NCBI RefSeq assembly: GCF_000285595.1 | Contig: NZ_HE611064.1 | Span: 57,341-121,340, forward strand | Length of the DNA stretch: 64,000 nt | Source of the DNA: Kurthia senegalensis | GTDB taxonomy: Bacteria > Bacillota > Bacilli > Bacillales_A > Planococcaceae | Direction: 5' to 3' | In this document: one piece after another, positions 1 to 8,678 of the stretch | Position numbering within the stretch: position 1 is the first letter of the stretch | How the letters are laid out: each line of letters starts with the position of its first letter | Program-made: the position numbers and the translations under genes | The notes under the pieces: model-generated | Database searches by the model: none | What the model was told of the DNA's origin: nothing | What the model saw: the letters and a program-made list of their open reading frames with translations, nothing else

Positions 1-175
1 ATTCAGCGCCGCCGTTATATTGAGCATAATCTACATTAAAAATAAATAATAAAATGATAATAATAATCGGACAAGTTAGTAAAGGAGAAAGCCATATTTT
101 TTTATGCGTTGCGTAAAATTTTTTACTGCTATAAAAAACGATGATTGTCCCAATTAAACAAATAATGGATAGCAT
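1..175 (-). CDS. lrgB: LrgB/CidB family membrane protein (partial, N-terminal 58 residues)
   Basis: This is the start of an LrgB/CidB-type membrane protein, the partner of the holin-like CidA/LrgA protein, and it runs off the left edge of the window. Translating the minus strand from the ATG at 175 gives about 58 residues without a stop. They include two hydrophobic stretches and a YNGGAE segment close to the YxxGAxW motif typical of the family. Its ATG overlaps the TGA of the upstream cidA gene (ATGA), so the two are translationally coupled. The family is linked to murein hydrolase control and programmed lysis, and in some Bacillales to pyruvate transport. Which role applies here cannot be told. 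Confidence 0.8.
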   Translation of the reverse strand, partial: MLSIICLIGTIIVFYSSKKFYATHKKIWLSPLLTCPIIIIILLFIFNVDYAQYNGGAE

Positions 176-549
176 CATTTTGCAACATCTCCTTTTGCAA
201 ATTTTTCTGCAATCCATCCAGTTGAAGCCATGACAACCATCGTACTACAAATAATGACGATGATTAATTTAATACCGATTATACCGAATATATCTTCATA
301 TTGAACGATGCCTACTGCAGCTGGAACGAAAAATAATAATAATTCGCCTGTTAAAAAGCTTGCACCTGCATCAATCCACTGAAGTTTAATAATATGCAAT
401 TTCAAACAAATAAATAGCAATACTAAACCGATAATACTTCCTGGTAGTGGAATCGAGAAAAAGTTACTTACCCAAGTACCTAGCAATAAAAAGCCCCATA
501 TAAAGATAATTTGTACGATGACTTTGAGTATTTTTTTACATTTTTCCAT
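175..549 (-). CDS. cidA: CidA/LrgA family holin-like protein
   Basis: Small membrane protein of about 124 residues with four hydrophobic segments, matching the CidA/LrgA family. Recognisable features are the early PLPGSIIGL stretch and the later ELLLFFVPAAVGI stretch. I start it at the ATG at 549 rather than the in-frame ATG at 663, because the longer reading runs through a hairpin at 575-597 and would add a non-membrane extension. It is followed by lrgB with a 4-base overlap and preceded by a LysR-type gene on the same strand, the cidR-cidA-lrgB arrangement. CidA/LrgB pairs are thought to act like holin and antiholin or to move small organic acids. The family call is firm; the physiological role is not. 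Confidence 0.88.
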   Translation of the reverse strand: MEKCKKILKVIVQIIFIWGFLLLGTWVSNFFSIPLPGSIIGLVLLFICLKLHIIKLQWIDAGASFLTGELLLFFVPAAVGIVQYEDIFGIIGIKLIIVIICSTMVVMASTGWIAEKFAKGDVAK

Positions 550-574
550 TGATACACGACCTTTAAAATTACAA

Positions 575-597
575 AAACCACTTCTGGGAAGTGGTTT
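575..597 (-). terminator. hairpin between the LysR gene and cidA
   Basis: On the minus strand a 10-bp stem (AAACCACTTC with GAAGTGGTTT, loop of 3) is followed by a short T run. It lies between the LysR stop and the cidA start, so it may end the regulator transcript or act within the cidA leader. Confidence 0.6.
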
Positions 598-659
598 CCT
601 TTCTGAGTTCTTATTTAGTGTACATGAAAAAAACATATTCGTAAAATACATAATAATTA

Positions 660-1549
660 TCATTTGGATTCCAAAATGGAATGTTTTTGAATATAATGAA
701 TGAATTCTTGCATAGCACGTGAACGATAACGATTTTTTTTAGAAATGAACGCAATTTGCCATAAAATCGGCTTTTCTAATGCAATCGTACATACTTTTTC
801 ATGATTCACTTTTTCTGCAAATGGTTCTGGGAATAAAGCAATCCCTAAATTATGCTCGACCATTTGACTAATGAACTCCCACTGAGAACTTTCGAATGCG
901 ATATGGGGCTCGAATCCATAATCTTGGCATTCTTGAATAATCCGATCATGCAAAGTGAAATCTTCTGAGAAAAGGAGCAAACTTTCATTTTCTAATTGAG
1001 ATACGGATAATTGCTGTACTTTTGAAAGGGCATGTTCTTTCGAAACGATTGCAACGACGTTGTTTTCCACGAAAGGCAGTACATCATAATCTTCGTCATG
1101 TGCAGGTAACATAACAAAACCACCGTCTAAATCACCTGAGAGAACACGTTCTTTGACGACATTGGCACCAATTTCATCTAATTGGAATGTGATTTGAGGA
1201 AAAAATTGCTGGAATCCTTTCATCAGTTTTGGGAAAAATAAAATACCGATGAGTGGTGGCATGCCTAATTTTAAATGTCCTTTTTTCAGATGCTCTAAAT
1301 CTTCTAACACGAGATGCACTTCATCAACCATTTGAATGATTTTGAGTGCCCGTTCAAAAACGATTTCACCAGCGTCCGTTAACATTGTTTTTTCTTTGCT
1401 CGATCAAGCAATGTCGTACTTAATTCCGCTTCTAGTTGGCGAACCATTTTTGACAAAGTCGGTTGTGTGACATGTAATGTGTGCGCTGCCTTCGTAAAGC
1501 TTTGTTGTTTTGCTACTTCGGTAAAATACATAAGTTGACGAATATCCAT
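660..1549 (-). pseudogene. LysR-type regulator of cidA/lrgB (frameshifted)
   Basis: LysR-family transcriptional regulator, probably controlling the downstream cidA-lrgB pair as CidR/YwbI proteins do. The N-terminal helix-turn-helix (MDIRQLMYFTEVAKQQ, then FTKAAHTLHVTQPTLS) starts at the ATG at 1549, seven bases after a GGAGG. It runs to a stop near 1383. The substrate-binding domain continues in another frame from about 1385 to 660. Adding one A to the six-A run (T run at 1388-1393 on the plus strand) joins the parts into a protein of about 296 residues, the usual LysR length, reading through DRAKKKTMLTDAG. One lost base therefore explains the break. It may be a sequencing error or a recent inactivation. 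Confidence 0.8.
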
Positions 1550-1696
1550 AAATAACCTCCGAACCGCTTCTTAATAATTACTAGTATACGCCATTTCACG
1601 CAATCTTACTTACATGTAACAATAAAATCACTTTGAAAATTAAGAAAATTTTGTATAATAGAACATACATAAATGAGTAAGATAGGAATGAGTTAG

Positions 1697-2101
1697 ATGA
1701 CGATGTCTTTGCCAGTCTTTTTTGTATTTTTTTATTGCATCATTCTCATATGTATAAGTATGAGCGGACTAATTCACTATAAAAAATATAAAGCAGCTCT
1801 AAATGGAGAAAATGTAAAGCCGCCGCTTCTTGGCATGCTGTATACGACCCTACGCAAACAACGTGTATTTCGTACACTATTAGAAATATGTTTAAAGTTT
1901 GCTATTTATTTTTACGCTTATTTATTGTATCCAACGAGTCAACTAATGATCATCATCGCCTTATTAAGTATTTGTCGAGTGTATGTGTTATGGATGCCCA
2001 TTCAAAAGTTAAAAAATACGAAGTTGGATTTCATCGTCCTTTTATTCGAGTTATCATTTTTAACTATTTTCACCGCATCTTTGCTCGTATATGAAGCATA
2101 G
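1697..2101 (+). CDS. hypothetical membrane protein
   Basis: I do not recognise this 134-residue protein. It has an N-terminal hydrophobic segment (residues about 5-25), a basic linker (HYKKYKAAL), and three more hydrophobic stretches from about residue 65 to the end, so it is probably a four-pass membrane protein. A weak AGGAATG lies upstream of the ATG at 1697; the second ATG at 1703 is an alternative start. It is divergent from the LysR gene and followed closely by another small gene on the same strand, which suggests a short operon with the next gene. Confidence 0.55.
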   Translation: MTMSLPVFFVFFYCIILICISMSGLIHYKKYKAALNGENVKPPLLGMLYTTLRKQRVFRTLLEICLKFAIYFYAYLLYPTSQLMIIIALLSICRVYVLWMPIQKLKNTKLDFIVLLFELSFLTIFTASLLVYEA

Positions 2102-2121
2102 AATGAATGGAGAGGATTTTA

Positions 2122-2586
2122 ATGAAAATTGTATGGGCTATTTTCGGGGATGAGGAGTTAATAGAAAGAGGAAAAGTGGATGAGTTTTTTTGGAAAGGGT
2201 GTCGCTTTGACGTCTTTGAAGAAGGAAAATGTCCGTTGACGATTCAATCAAACGTTAACCACGGTGTATTGATTGAAGACATCGCTACAGCTCTCAGTAA
2301 TGCGATTCAAACTGATGATAACCAAATATTTCATACGTATATTACATCTCAGTCATATGAGGTGATTTTTTTAGGGCGTGACATTGAATTTCGTAACTTT
2401 GATCCAAATACGAAAAAGACGCTGCGTCGGTCAATGGTTCCGAAAATTGCTTTTATTGATGCTTTCATCTATGCTTTCACAAAATATGTCAACCATTTAG
2501 TTGAGCGGAACGAAATCGTACGAAAAAATAAGATGTACCAACGTCTTCAACAATTACTTCTACAATTAAATCAATTGACAAAATAG
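2122..2586 (+). CDS. hypothetical protein
   Basis: Unrecognised soluble protein of about 154 residues, rich in charged residues, with no signal peptide or membrane segment. I choose the ATG at 2122 because GGAGAGG sits at 2109-2115 with good spacing; the in-frame ATG at 2107 would overlap that site. The C-terminal 40 residues (NHLVERNEIVRKNKMYQRLQ) look helical. It begins about 20 bases after the preceding membrane protein and ends at a strong terminator, so the two probably share a transcript. No function can be assigned. Confidence 0.6.
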   Translation: MKIVWAIFGDEELIERGKVDEFFWKGCRFDVFEEGKCPLTIQSNVNHGVLIEDIATALSNAIQTDDNQIFHTYITSQSYEVIFLGRDIEFRNFDPNTKKTLRRSMVPKIAFIDAFIYAFTKYVNHLVERNEIVRKNKMYQRLQQLLLQLNQLTK

Positions 2587-2615
2587 CCAATTCTAATGAA
2601 TTGGCTATTTTTTTA
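2583..2615 (+). terminator. rho-independent terminator
   Basis: Perfect stem ATAGCCAATTC with GAATTGGCTAT around a TAAT loop, followed by a T run. It ends the gene that stops at 2586. Confidence 0.85.
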
Positions 2616-2654
2616 TGAAAACGTCACTTATAATATGAGATGGAGGTTGATGAT

Positions 2655-3125
2655 TTGAATAAATTAGCTTGGTATGTGTCACTAGCGATTAGTTTGTTTG
2701 GCTTTTTACTAATCCGTTATTATTTTACGTTAAAGCCTACTGAAAAAATAGGTGAAATTAATCCGGCTTTCATTCCGGGGATTTTCCTTATTCCTTTCGT
2801 TTGTTTAAGCTTATTCATTACGTTCATAGTAGGTTCTGAATATTTTGCAGAAAAGCAAGCGCGTACGTATACGAAATACGCCTTATTCATGCTGCTCATT
2901 ATCGTAGCAGGTGGTCTGCTTGAATATGTACAAGTATCAAATGATTTAGAAACATTCGGTGGCGGTGTAAGTGCACCGCACTCAAAATTATATGAGTTAC
3001 TGATTTGGAATAGTTATACGAATGGCTGGTTTTTAAATGAGTCTGTCTTTTTCTTTATCCATGGAATCGCATTTGGACTCGGTATGTTAAAAAAAGTACC
3101 AATTGAAAAAAATAAAAACGCGTAA
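2655..3125 (+). CDS. hypothetical four-pass membrane protein
   Basis: Unrecognised membrane protein of about 156 residues. Hydrophobic segments lie near residues 5-22, 42-65, 78-97 and 125-145. I start at the TTG at 2655 because GGAGG lies at 2642-2646, eight bases before it; the ATG at 2640 overlaps the ribosome binding site and cannot be the start. A loop after the third segment carries a GGGVSAPHSK stretch. It stands alone between a terminator and the tRNA-Thr gene. Confidence 0.6.
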   Translation: MNKLAWYVSLAISLFGFLLIRYYFTLKPTEKIGEINPAFIPGIFLIPFVCLSLFITFIVGSEYFAEKQARTYTKYALFMLLIIVAGGLLEYVQVSNDLETFGGGVSAPHSKLYELLIWNSYTNGWFLNESVFFFIHGIAFGLGMLKKVPIEKNKNA

Positions 3126-3225
3126 TGTATAGCATAAAAGCAATTATGCTTCTTGTATTAGAAATAATTAGATTAAAAGAGAAATTAATTTAATATACAA
3201 GAAAAGTGTTTTTTGTACAAATATA

Positions 3226-3254
3226 TTGCTTTAAGCACAATATATTGTTATAAT
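3226..3254 (+). promoter_or_regulatory. promoter of tRNA-Thr
   Basis: TTGCTT at 3226-3231 and a consensus TATAAT at 3249-3254 with a 17-base spacer, 45 bases before the tRNA. The spacer carries the palindrome ACAATATATTGT. Confidence 0.6.
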
Positions 3255-3299
3255 AGACTCATCAGTTAAGTGATAAACATATTTTCACATAATGATTTT

Positions 3300-3370
3300 G
3301 CCCACTTAGTTTAATGGTAGAACAGCGGTCTCGTAATCCGCAGATGAGAGTCCGATTCTCCCAGTGGGCA
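3300..3370 (+). tRNA. tRNA-Thr (anticodon CGT)
   Basis: A 71-base cloverleaf. The acceptor arms GCCCACT and AGTGGGC pair fully, with discriminator A. The D arm is GTTT/AAC-like, and the anticodon loop CTCGTAA gives CGT, reading ACG. The T loop TCCGATT sits in a stem with one A-C mismatch, and there is a T-T at the loop-proximal anticodon pair. CCA is not encoded. It has its own promoter upstream and a terminator directly after. Confidence 0.85.
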
Positions 3371-3382
3371 TATAAAAAATTC

Positions 3383-3422
3383 AAAAAGAAGCTCGTGATT
3401 AATCACGAGCTTCTTTTCTTTT
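3383..3422 (+). terminator. terminator of tRNA-Thr
   Basis: Long perfect palindrome, AAGAAGCTCGTGATT with its complement and almost no loop, followed by a T-rich tail. Confidence 0.88.
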
Positions 3423-3517
3423 TCAATATACAAATGTCATAAGAAAGACGTGTGTTTTATTACTTTGAAAAAATGGGTGAAACATTTATAATGAAAGACG
3501 TTGAAAGGAGCGATTTT

Positions 3518-4652
3518 ATGCAAAAAAAGGCCTATGCCTTTGAAATTATTACGAATCGACCACTTTTAAGCTTTATGTTATGGATGTTAGCAAGCTTTAT
3601 CCCCTTTACGGCGATTTTTATACGAGAGAAACGTATGTAATTAGTATTGCAACGGCCTTACTAATTAGTTTTTAATTTGTACATATTTTGCATCAACTTT
3701 ATCGAATGGGCTCGTTTATATGTGGCTATCATTTATGATGACAATCAATGCCGTCATGGCCATTTTGTACGGCTATTTCTACTTCGCCTTCTTTACAGCA
3801 ATGTTAATTGGACGCATCCGTAGTACGGCTGGCTTTTATATTATGTACGGTATACATATCGGTATTACGGTCGGTTCAATTATTGGGGGCTTTTTCATTA
3901 ATACGACACTATATGTCGAACAAATCCCTTATATGGTACTCGTTGTGTTCGGAGCGATTTTAGGACCTTTCTATTTATATAGTAGAAAGCAAAATACGGA
4001 ATTAGAAGGACAACTTCAATCTGCAAACGAACGAATTTCTGAATTAAGCGTTTATGAAGAACGTCAACGCATTGCGCGTGATTTGCACGATACACTCGGT
4101 CAAAAGTTGTCGATGATTGGTTTGAAATTAGACTTAGCAATTCGTCTTGTAGATCAAAAACCCGCACAAGCAAAACAAGAACTAAAAGAAGTTCGCCAGA
4201 CGACAAGTTTAGCGTTAAAAGAAGTTCGAGAAATGGTATCGGATATGAAAAAAGTGAAATTGTCAGATGAACTGATCCAAGTAGAAGAGCTATTACGTGT
4301 AGCCAATATTGATAGTTCATTGAAAGGGACGTATAAACTAAAAGATGTACCATTAATTGTAGAAAACACGTTAAGCATGTGTTTGAAAGAAGCGATTAAT
4401 AACGTCGTTAGACATAGTGAAGCAACAGCTTGCACAATCGTTGTTTCTCAAACGTCAAAAGAAGTACAACTTACGATTACAGATAACGGAAAAGGGTTAC
4501 CGCCCTCTGTTGATCAGGCCAGTGGGAACGGCTTGAAAGGCATGAAGGAACGTGTTGAGTTCGTCAATGGAAAACTGACAATAGACACGACAACAAAAGG
4601 AACAACACTTACCTTTACCGTACCACTCGTAATCGTATACCAAGAAGGATGA
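3518..4652 (+). pseudogene. desK: DesK-like membrane sensor histidine kinase (frameshifted)
   Basis: NarL/DesK-type sensor kinase. The soluble part is intact: a coiled region, the dimerisation motif ERQRIARDLHDTLGQKLS with the phosphoacceptor His, and an HATPase domain with NNVVRHS and DNGKGLP. The membrane half has several hydrophobic segments, including YGYFYFAFFTA, which resembles B. subtilis DesK, the membrane-fluidity sensor. It starts at the ATG at 3518 after AAAGGAG. Two one-base losses, in AAA at 3629-3631 and TTTTT at 3669-3673, break the membrane domain; adding one base to each restores one frame of about 378 residues. No DesR-type response regulator and no desaturase lie nearby, so the signal pathway is open. 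Confidence 0.75.
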
Positions 4653-4656
4653 TTCG

Positions 4657-5139
4657 ATGAAAAAGAAACGCTGGATTATGATTATTTTAATGATCGTACT
4701 TGGCATAGCAGCATTTACGTCACTTCAGCAAAATAAAAACGCAGAGCAAGACGTTGAAAAAATCATAAATGAACGTGACCAAATCGATCAAATTATCGTG
4801 AAACAAGAAGATCAAACGATTCAAAAAATTGTTGGGGTACAATCGGTTAAACAATATGTGGAAGAAACACCACTAGCCAAAATCGAAAATTTAGAACGCA
4901 GTACGAAAAAGAAATTTGTTAAAAAACCTCAGTGGACGATTGATTATAAAATAGGCAATCGCGTGTTGTATAGCGTAGACGTATTCCAATTGAAAAAAGA
5001 AGAAGCGTTATCTACAGAAGAAAATGATTATATTTTTTCAATCGGTCAACAATCGTATATGCTCGTATGGCAGCCTTATGAAGAAAGACTTTCACAAAAT
5101 GAGCGAACGTTGCAACTACTTGAAAATAGTGTGAAATAA
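4657..5139 (+). CDS. hypothetical membrane-anchored exported protein
   Basis: Unrecognised 160-residue protein. Residues 1-23 are a basic start plus one hydrophobic segment with no lipobox, so it is either a signal anchor or an uncleaved signal peptide. The rest is charged and hydrophilic. It begins 4 bases after the kinase stop with GAAGGAT as ribosome binding site, so it is in the same operon and may work with the sensor. It ends in a strong terminator. Confidence 0.6.
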   Translation: MKKKRWIMIILMIVLGIAAFTSLQQNKNAEQDVEKIINERDQIDQIIVKQEDQTIQKIVGVQSVKQYVEETPLAKIENLERSTKKKFVKKPQWTIDYKIGNRVLYSVDVFQLKKEEALSTEENDYIFSIGQQSYMLVWQPYEERLSQNERTLQLLENSVK

Positions 5140-5140
5140 T

Positions 5141-5168
5141 AAAAGAGAGCGTATATACGCTCTCTTTT
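5141..5168 (+). terminator. rho-independent terminator
   Basis: Stem AAAAGAGAGCGTATATACGCTCTCTTTT, a perfect palindrome followed by T-rich sequence, directly after the stop at 5139. Confidence 0.85.
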
Positions 5169-5180
5169 ATTATGATAAAA

Positions 5181-5213
5181 AAATAAAACACTTCAAATTG
5201 AAGTGTTTTATTT
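5181..5213 (-). terminator. terminator of tRNA-Lys
   Basis: Nearly loop-free palindrome AAATAAAACACTTCAA with its complement, lying just beyond the 3' end of the minus-strand tRNA and giving a T run on that strand. Confidence 0.75.
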
Positions 5214-5218
5214 AGAAG

Positions 5219-5292
5219 TGGACCTGGTGGGGATCGAACCCACAACCCCCTGATTAAGAGTCAGGTGCGCTAACCAGTTGCGCCACAGATCC
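5219..5292 (-). tRNA. tRNA-Lys (anticodon CTT)
   Basis: A 74-base cloverleaf on the minus strand. The acceptor GGATCTG pairs with CAGGTCC (with G-T wobble), discriminator A. The anticodon stem CCTGA/TCAGG holds loop CTCTTAA with anticodon CTT, and the T loop is TTCGATC. CCA is not encoded. Confidence 0.93.
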
Positions 5293-5725
5293 ATATGTTT
5301 TATAAGTAATAAGTTGTTTCGTTCTCTTGAACAATTAATAGTATAGCACGATGAAAAATAAAAACAATAGTCTTTTCCCTATATAGTCAAGTTATTTTTC
5401 TTCGTTTTGTGCTTAAAAGCTGTTATTTATACGTATTTTCTGTTACAAACAATCAAATGCTCATTTTTGCTTTTTGAAAATAAATTATTTTTTAACGTAT
5501 AGGCAACTACTGTTCTTTCAAAGAAAGTTATTCTAACAAGGGGAATACGATTAGGTAGTGGGGATTTCTTTTATAAAGTATTTCAATAAAATAAATACTG
5601 TAATAATTTTCCATATTGAAATGATACAGGAAAAGAATCGACTGTTTTGAAGAAGAATGTTTGGGAAAGGAAATCATAGTGTGCTACTATAATGTTGAAC
5701 TGTTATTGTTGAAAGGAAGATTAAT
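5293..5725. other. intergenic region, no gene seen
   Basis: About 430 AT-rich bases between tRNA-Lys and the esterase. I find no open frame with a ribosome binding site and no clear hairpin. It must hold the promoters of both flanking genes, but I cannot place them with confidence. Confidence 0.4.
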
Positions 5726-6367
5726 TTGAAATCACCATTTACATTTGAGCATAGTGCTCCGAATAATATCGAAAAAGGGAAACTATATCCTGCTGTCTTT
5801 TTAATGCACGGTATGGGAAGTAATGAACAAGATCTACCTCCGCTTCTAAATGAGCTTAAAGACCAATGTCACATTTTCAGCTTACGTGGACCTATCGTAC
5901 AACCCCCAGGCTATGCCTTTTTCACAATTGAAGAATTCGGCAAACCGAATAAAGCTATTTTCGATAAAATTGTCATTCACATTCGTGACTTCATTGAAGA
6001 AGTTGTTAGTGAATATCCAGTCGATGCAACGAAACTATTCGTTATGGGCTTCAGCCAAGGTGCAATCTTATCTCAAACATTATCACTCGTACTAGGAAAC
6101 GAAAAACTAGCAGGTGCCGTCGTTTTAAGTGGCTACTTACCTGAGCACGTACGCGATGAGTATTATAAACACGATGTGACAAACTTACCGATGCTTGTGA
6201 CACACGGCACGATGGACTATATGCTTCCTTACCAATGGGGAGAAGCGACACGTGACTACTTTAAAGAACAAGAAGCAGACGTTACATTCCTTTCTTTCGA
6301 AGATGGTCATGGTGTCACACCAGCTGTACAAAAAGAAATTATTCGCTTCTTTAAAAAACATTTCTAA
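5726..6367 (+). CDS. alpha/beta hydrolase, carboxylesterase/phospholipase family
   Basis: Cytoplasmic serine hydrolase of about 213 residues in the phospholipase/carboxylesterase family (MhqD/YodD-like). The oxyanion strand FLMHGMGSNEQD lies near residue 27, the nucleophile elbow GFSQG near 110, the acid in THGTMDYMLP near 160 and the His in EDGHGVT near 192, giving a complete Ser-Asp-His triad. It starts at TTG 5726 after GAAAGGA; no better start exists upstream. It is monocistronic with its own terminator. The natural substrate cannot be deduced. Confidence 0.82.
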   Translation: MKSPFTFEHSAPNNIEKGKLYPAVFLMHGMGSNEQDLPPLLNELKDQCHIFSLRGPIVQPPGYAFFTIEEFGKPNKAIFDKIVIHIRDFIEEVVSEYPVDATKLFVMGFSQGAILSQTLSLVLGNEKLAGAVVLSGYLPEHVRDEYYKHDVTNLPMLVTHGTMDYMLPYQWGEATRDYFKEQEADVTFLSFEDGHGVTPAVQKEIIRFFKKHF

Positions 6368-6382
6368 TTATACATTCAGAGA

Positions 6383-6415
6383 GCTAGTATGCAGAGCATA
6401 CTAGCATTTTTTATT
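6383..6415 (+). terminator. rho-independent terminator
   Basis: Stem GCTAGTATGC / GCATACTAGC with a 3-base loop and T tract, after the esterase. Confidence 0.85.
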
Positions 6416-6422
6416 TTTATGT

Positions 6423-6452
6423 TTGACAAACTTTACCTGCTTGCGTTAAGAT
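6423..6452 (+). promoter_or_regulatory. promoter of the trpDCFBA operon
   Basis: Consensus TTGACA at 6423-6428 and TAAGAT at 6447-6452 with an 18-base spacer, immediately upstream of the T-box leader. Confidence 0.7.
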
Positions 6453-6469
6453 AATATCAACTTATTCGA

Positions 6470-6790
6470 ACGGAGGGTAGAAAGCTTTGAGAGCAAAGCT
6501 TCCCTTTAGATGAGTTGAGAAGAGTAGAGCATAGCTGAGAAATTGAAGAGTAAGAGTAGTAGCAAGTCTTCCTTTGAGAAGAGAGTCAGTGGTCGGTGAG
6601 AACTGAACGAAGGACCTTGTGAATGGACTTATGAGAGCATTTACGAAATGATGTAGTAAATGACGCCTCATCCCCGTTACCGGATGCTGAGTAATCAGAT
6701 AGAGCGGGAGTTTTTTAACTCCAACTTGAGGTGGCAACGCGGTATATTCGTCCTCATGAAAGATTTTTCTTTCGTGAGGGCTTTTTTATT
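6470..6790 (+). promoter_or_regulatory. tryptophan T-box riboswitch leader of trpDCFBA
   Basis: T-box leader that senses uncharged tRNA-Trp and switches between termination and antitermination. The T-box core GGTGGCAACGCGG lies at 6730-6742. It is followed by a terminator stem, CCTCATGAAAGA pairing with TCTTTCGTGAGG, and a T run ending near 6787. The likely specifier is TGG (Trp) at 6624-6626 in the context GTGAATGGAC. The same GAATGG-purine-C context occurs in the second T-box of this window upstream of trpE, which supports the assignment. Uncharged tRNA-Trp would stabilise the antiterminator and turn the operon on. Confidence 0.92.
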
Positions 6791-6872
6791 TCTCTTTCGA
6801 TCGTACTAGGCGGTTCAACTATACTACGTTTAAAATTCTAAATTTTCAGTATAAAAGGAGTCGGTAGACAAG

Positions 6873-7898
6873 ATGAAGGAATACATTGAAAAAGTGAAAA
6901 ATAATGAGTCTTTAACGATGGAACAAATGAAACGAGCAGCAGAAGCGATTTTTAATGAAGAAACACCCGCTTCGATTATAGAACAATTTTTACGTGCACT
7001 AAGTGAAAAAGGAGAAACAGCAGACGAACTAGCTGCACTCGCAATCGTTATGAAAGAAAATGCGTATTCCTTACACGAAACACCTCAAAGCTATTTAGAC
7101 AATTGCGGAACGGGGGGCGATGGAATTGGAAGCTTCAACATTAGTACGGCTGCTGCTTTCGTATTAGCTGCAGGAGATGTATACGTCGCAAAACACGGCA
7201 ACCGAAAAGTATCAAGCTTAGCAGGAAGTACAGATACGTTAGAAGAACTAGGCATTCATGCAAACTTCACACATGCACAACTTAAACAATTGTTAGATGA
7301 ACAAAAACTAGCGTTCATTTTCGCACCGTCGATTCATCCGAAATTGAAAAGAATCGGTCGTATTCGTCAAAAAATAGGCAAACCGACGATTTTCAACCTC
7401 GTAGGACCACTTGCGAACCCTGTAGCGCTTCCTACGCAGTATACAGGAATCAATCGCCCTGAATTTGTCGTAGAGTATGCCAAAGTCATGCGACTACTCC
7501 AACGTGAACGAGCTGTCGTTGTTAGTGGGGAACAAGGGATGGACGAAGCATCTTTATCAGGGATTAACCGACTCGCTATTTTAGAAAATAATCAGATTAC
7601 ACAAATGACATTAACTGCAGAAGATGTCGGGTTGCAAACGTATCCGCTATCTGCCATTAAAGGAGGCAATAGCCGAGAAAATGCACAGCTCATTCACCGT
7701 GTATTGCAAAATGAGCAAGGCGCTTATTTAGATACCGTGTTACTCAATGCCGGTATTGGCTTTTTCGCAAATGGAAAAACGACGACGATTCAAGAAGGAG
7801 TTCATTTAGCACAACAGCTAATTGCTTCTGGAAAAGCATATGAAAAATTACGAGCAATCATCGCTTTTAGTAAAAACTATGAGAAGGAGCATGCTTAA
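6873..7898 (+). CDS. trpD: anthranilate phosphoribosyltransferase
   Basis: TrpD joins anthranilate to phosphoribosyl pyrophosphate, the second step of tryptophan synthesis. The 341-residue protein has the usual family length, with an N-terminal helical domain and the PRPP-binding stretch DNCGTGGDGIGSFNIST around residue 77. It starts at the ATG at 6873 after AAAGGAG. It is first in the T-box-controlled operon trpD-C-F-B-A; trpE and trpG, which make its substrate, lie 24 kb away in a separate operon. Its stop overlaps the trpC start (TAATG), so they are translationally coupled. Confidence 0.97.
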   Translation: MKEYIEKVKNNESLTMEQMKRAAEAIFNEETPASIIEQFLRALSEKGETADELAALAIVMKENAYSLHETPQSYLDNCGTGGDGIGSFNISTAAAFVLAAGDVYVAKHGNRKVSSLAGSTDTLEELGIHANFTHAQLKQLLDEQKLAFIFAPSIHPKLKRIGRIRQKIGKPTIFNLVGPLANPVALPTQYTGINRPEFVVEYAKVMRLLQRERAVVVSGEQGMDEASLSGINRLAILENNQITQMTLTAEDVGLQTYPLSAIKGGNSRENAQLIHRVLQNEQGAYLDTVLLNAGIGFFANGKTTTIQEGVHLAQQLIASGKAYEKLRAIIAFSKNYEKEHA

Positions 7899-8677
7899 TG
7901 ACGATTTTGGAAACAATTATTCAAACGAAGAAAGAAGAAGTTGAACGATTAAAAGCACAACCGACGCCACTACCGATACAAAGAAAGTCACGTCCATCGT
8001 TAACGACATTGTTTCAAAATAAACAGTTGCAAGTCATTGCTGAAGTAAAAAGAGCTTCCCCCTCAAAAGGAGATATTAATATAGAAGTCGATCCGATTCA
8101 GCAAGCGATTCAATATGAACGAGCAGGTGCTTCGTGTATATCTGTTTTAACAGATCATCATTACTTCAAAGGCTCTTTTAAGGACTTAAAAGCGGTTTCT
8201 GAACATGTCGACATCCCTGTACTATGCAAAGACTTCATCATTGATTCTATTCAAATTGATTACGCGTATGCGAACGGCGCATCGGTCGTATTATTGATCG
8301 TTGCAGCGCTTCCTCAAACGAAGCTTCAATCTTTATACGCGTATGCGAAAAAGTTAAAATTGGACGTTTTAGTCGAAGTGCATAACGAAGAAGAGCTCGA
8401 GCGTGCACTGTCATTAGATGCTCGCTTAATCGGTATTAACAATCGAGATTTAAAAACATTTCACGTAGATTTAACACATACCGTTCAACTAGCAGAGAAA
8501 TTCCCATTTTATGAAGACCGCTTCTTAATTAGTGAAAGTGGCATGAAGCGCGTTGCAGACGCTGCGTTCGTTGCGAATGTTGGAGCGAGTGCTGTACTAG
8601 TCGGTGAAACATTAATGAAAAGTGATGATATTGCTTATACGATTCAATCATTCCACGTTGAAAAGAAGGTTCGATAA
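7898..8677 (+). CDS. trpC: indole-3-glycerol phosphate synthase
   Basis: TrpC, a TIM-barrel enzyme that closes carboxyphenylaminodeoxyribulose phosphate to indole-3-glycerol phosphate. The 259-residue length is normal. Landmarks are EVKRASPSKGDI with the catalytic Lys near residue 50, VLTDHHYFKGS near 85, and the phosphate-binding ISESGM and VGETLM segments near the C-terminus. The ATG shares one base with the trpD stop, and trpF starts 1 base after its stop. It is not fused to trpF. Confidence 0.97.
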   Translation: MTILETIIQTKKEEVERLKAQPTPLPIQRKSRPSLTTLFQNKQLQVIAEVKRASPSKGDINIEVDPIQQAIQYERAGASCISVLTDHHYFKGSFKDLKAVSEHVDIPVLCKDFIIDSIQIDYAYANGASVVLLIVAALPQTKLQSLYAYAKKLKLDVLVEVHNEEELERALSLDARLIGINNRDLKTFHVDLTHTVQLAEKFPFYEDRFLISESGMKRVADAAFVANVGASAVLVGETLMKSDDIAYTIQSFHVEKKVR

Positions 8678-8678
8678 T

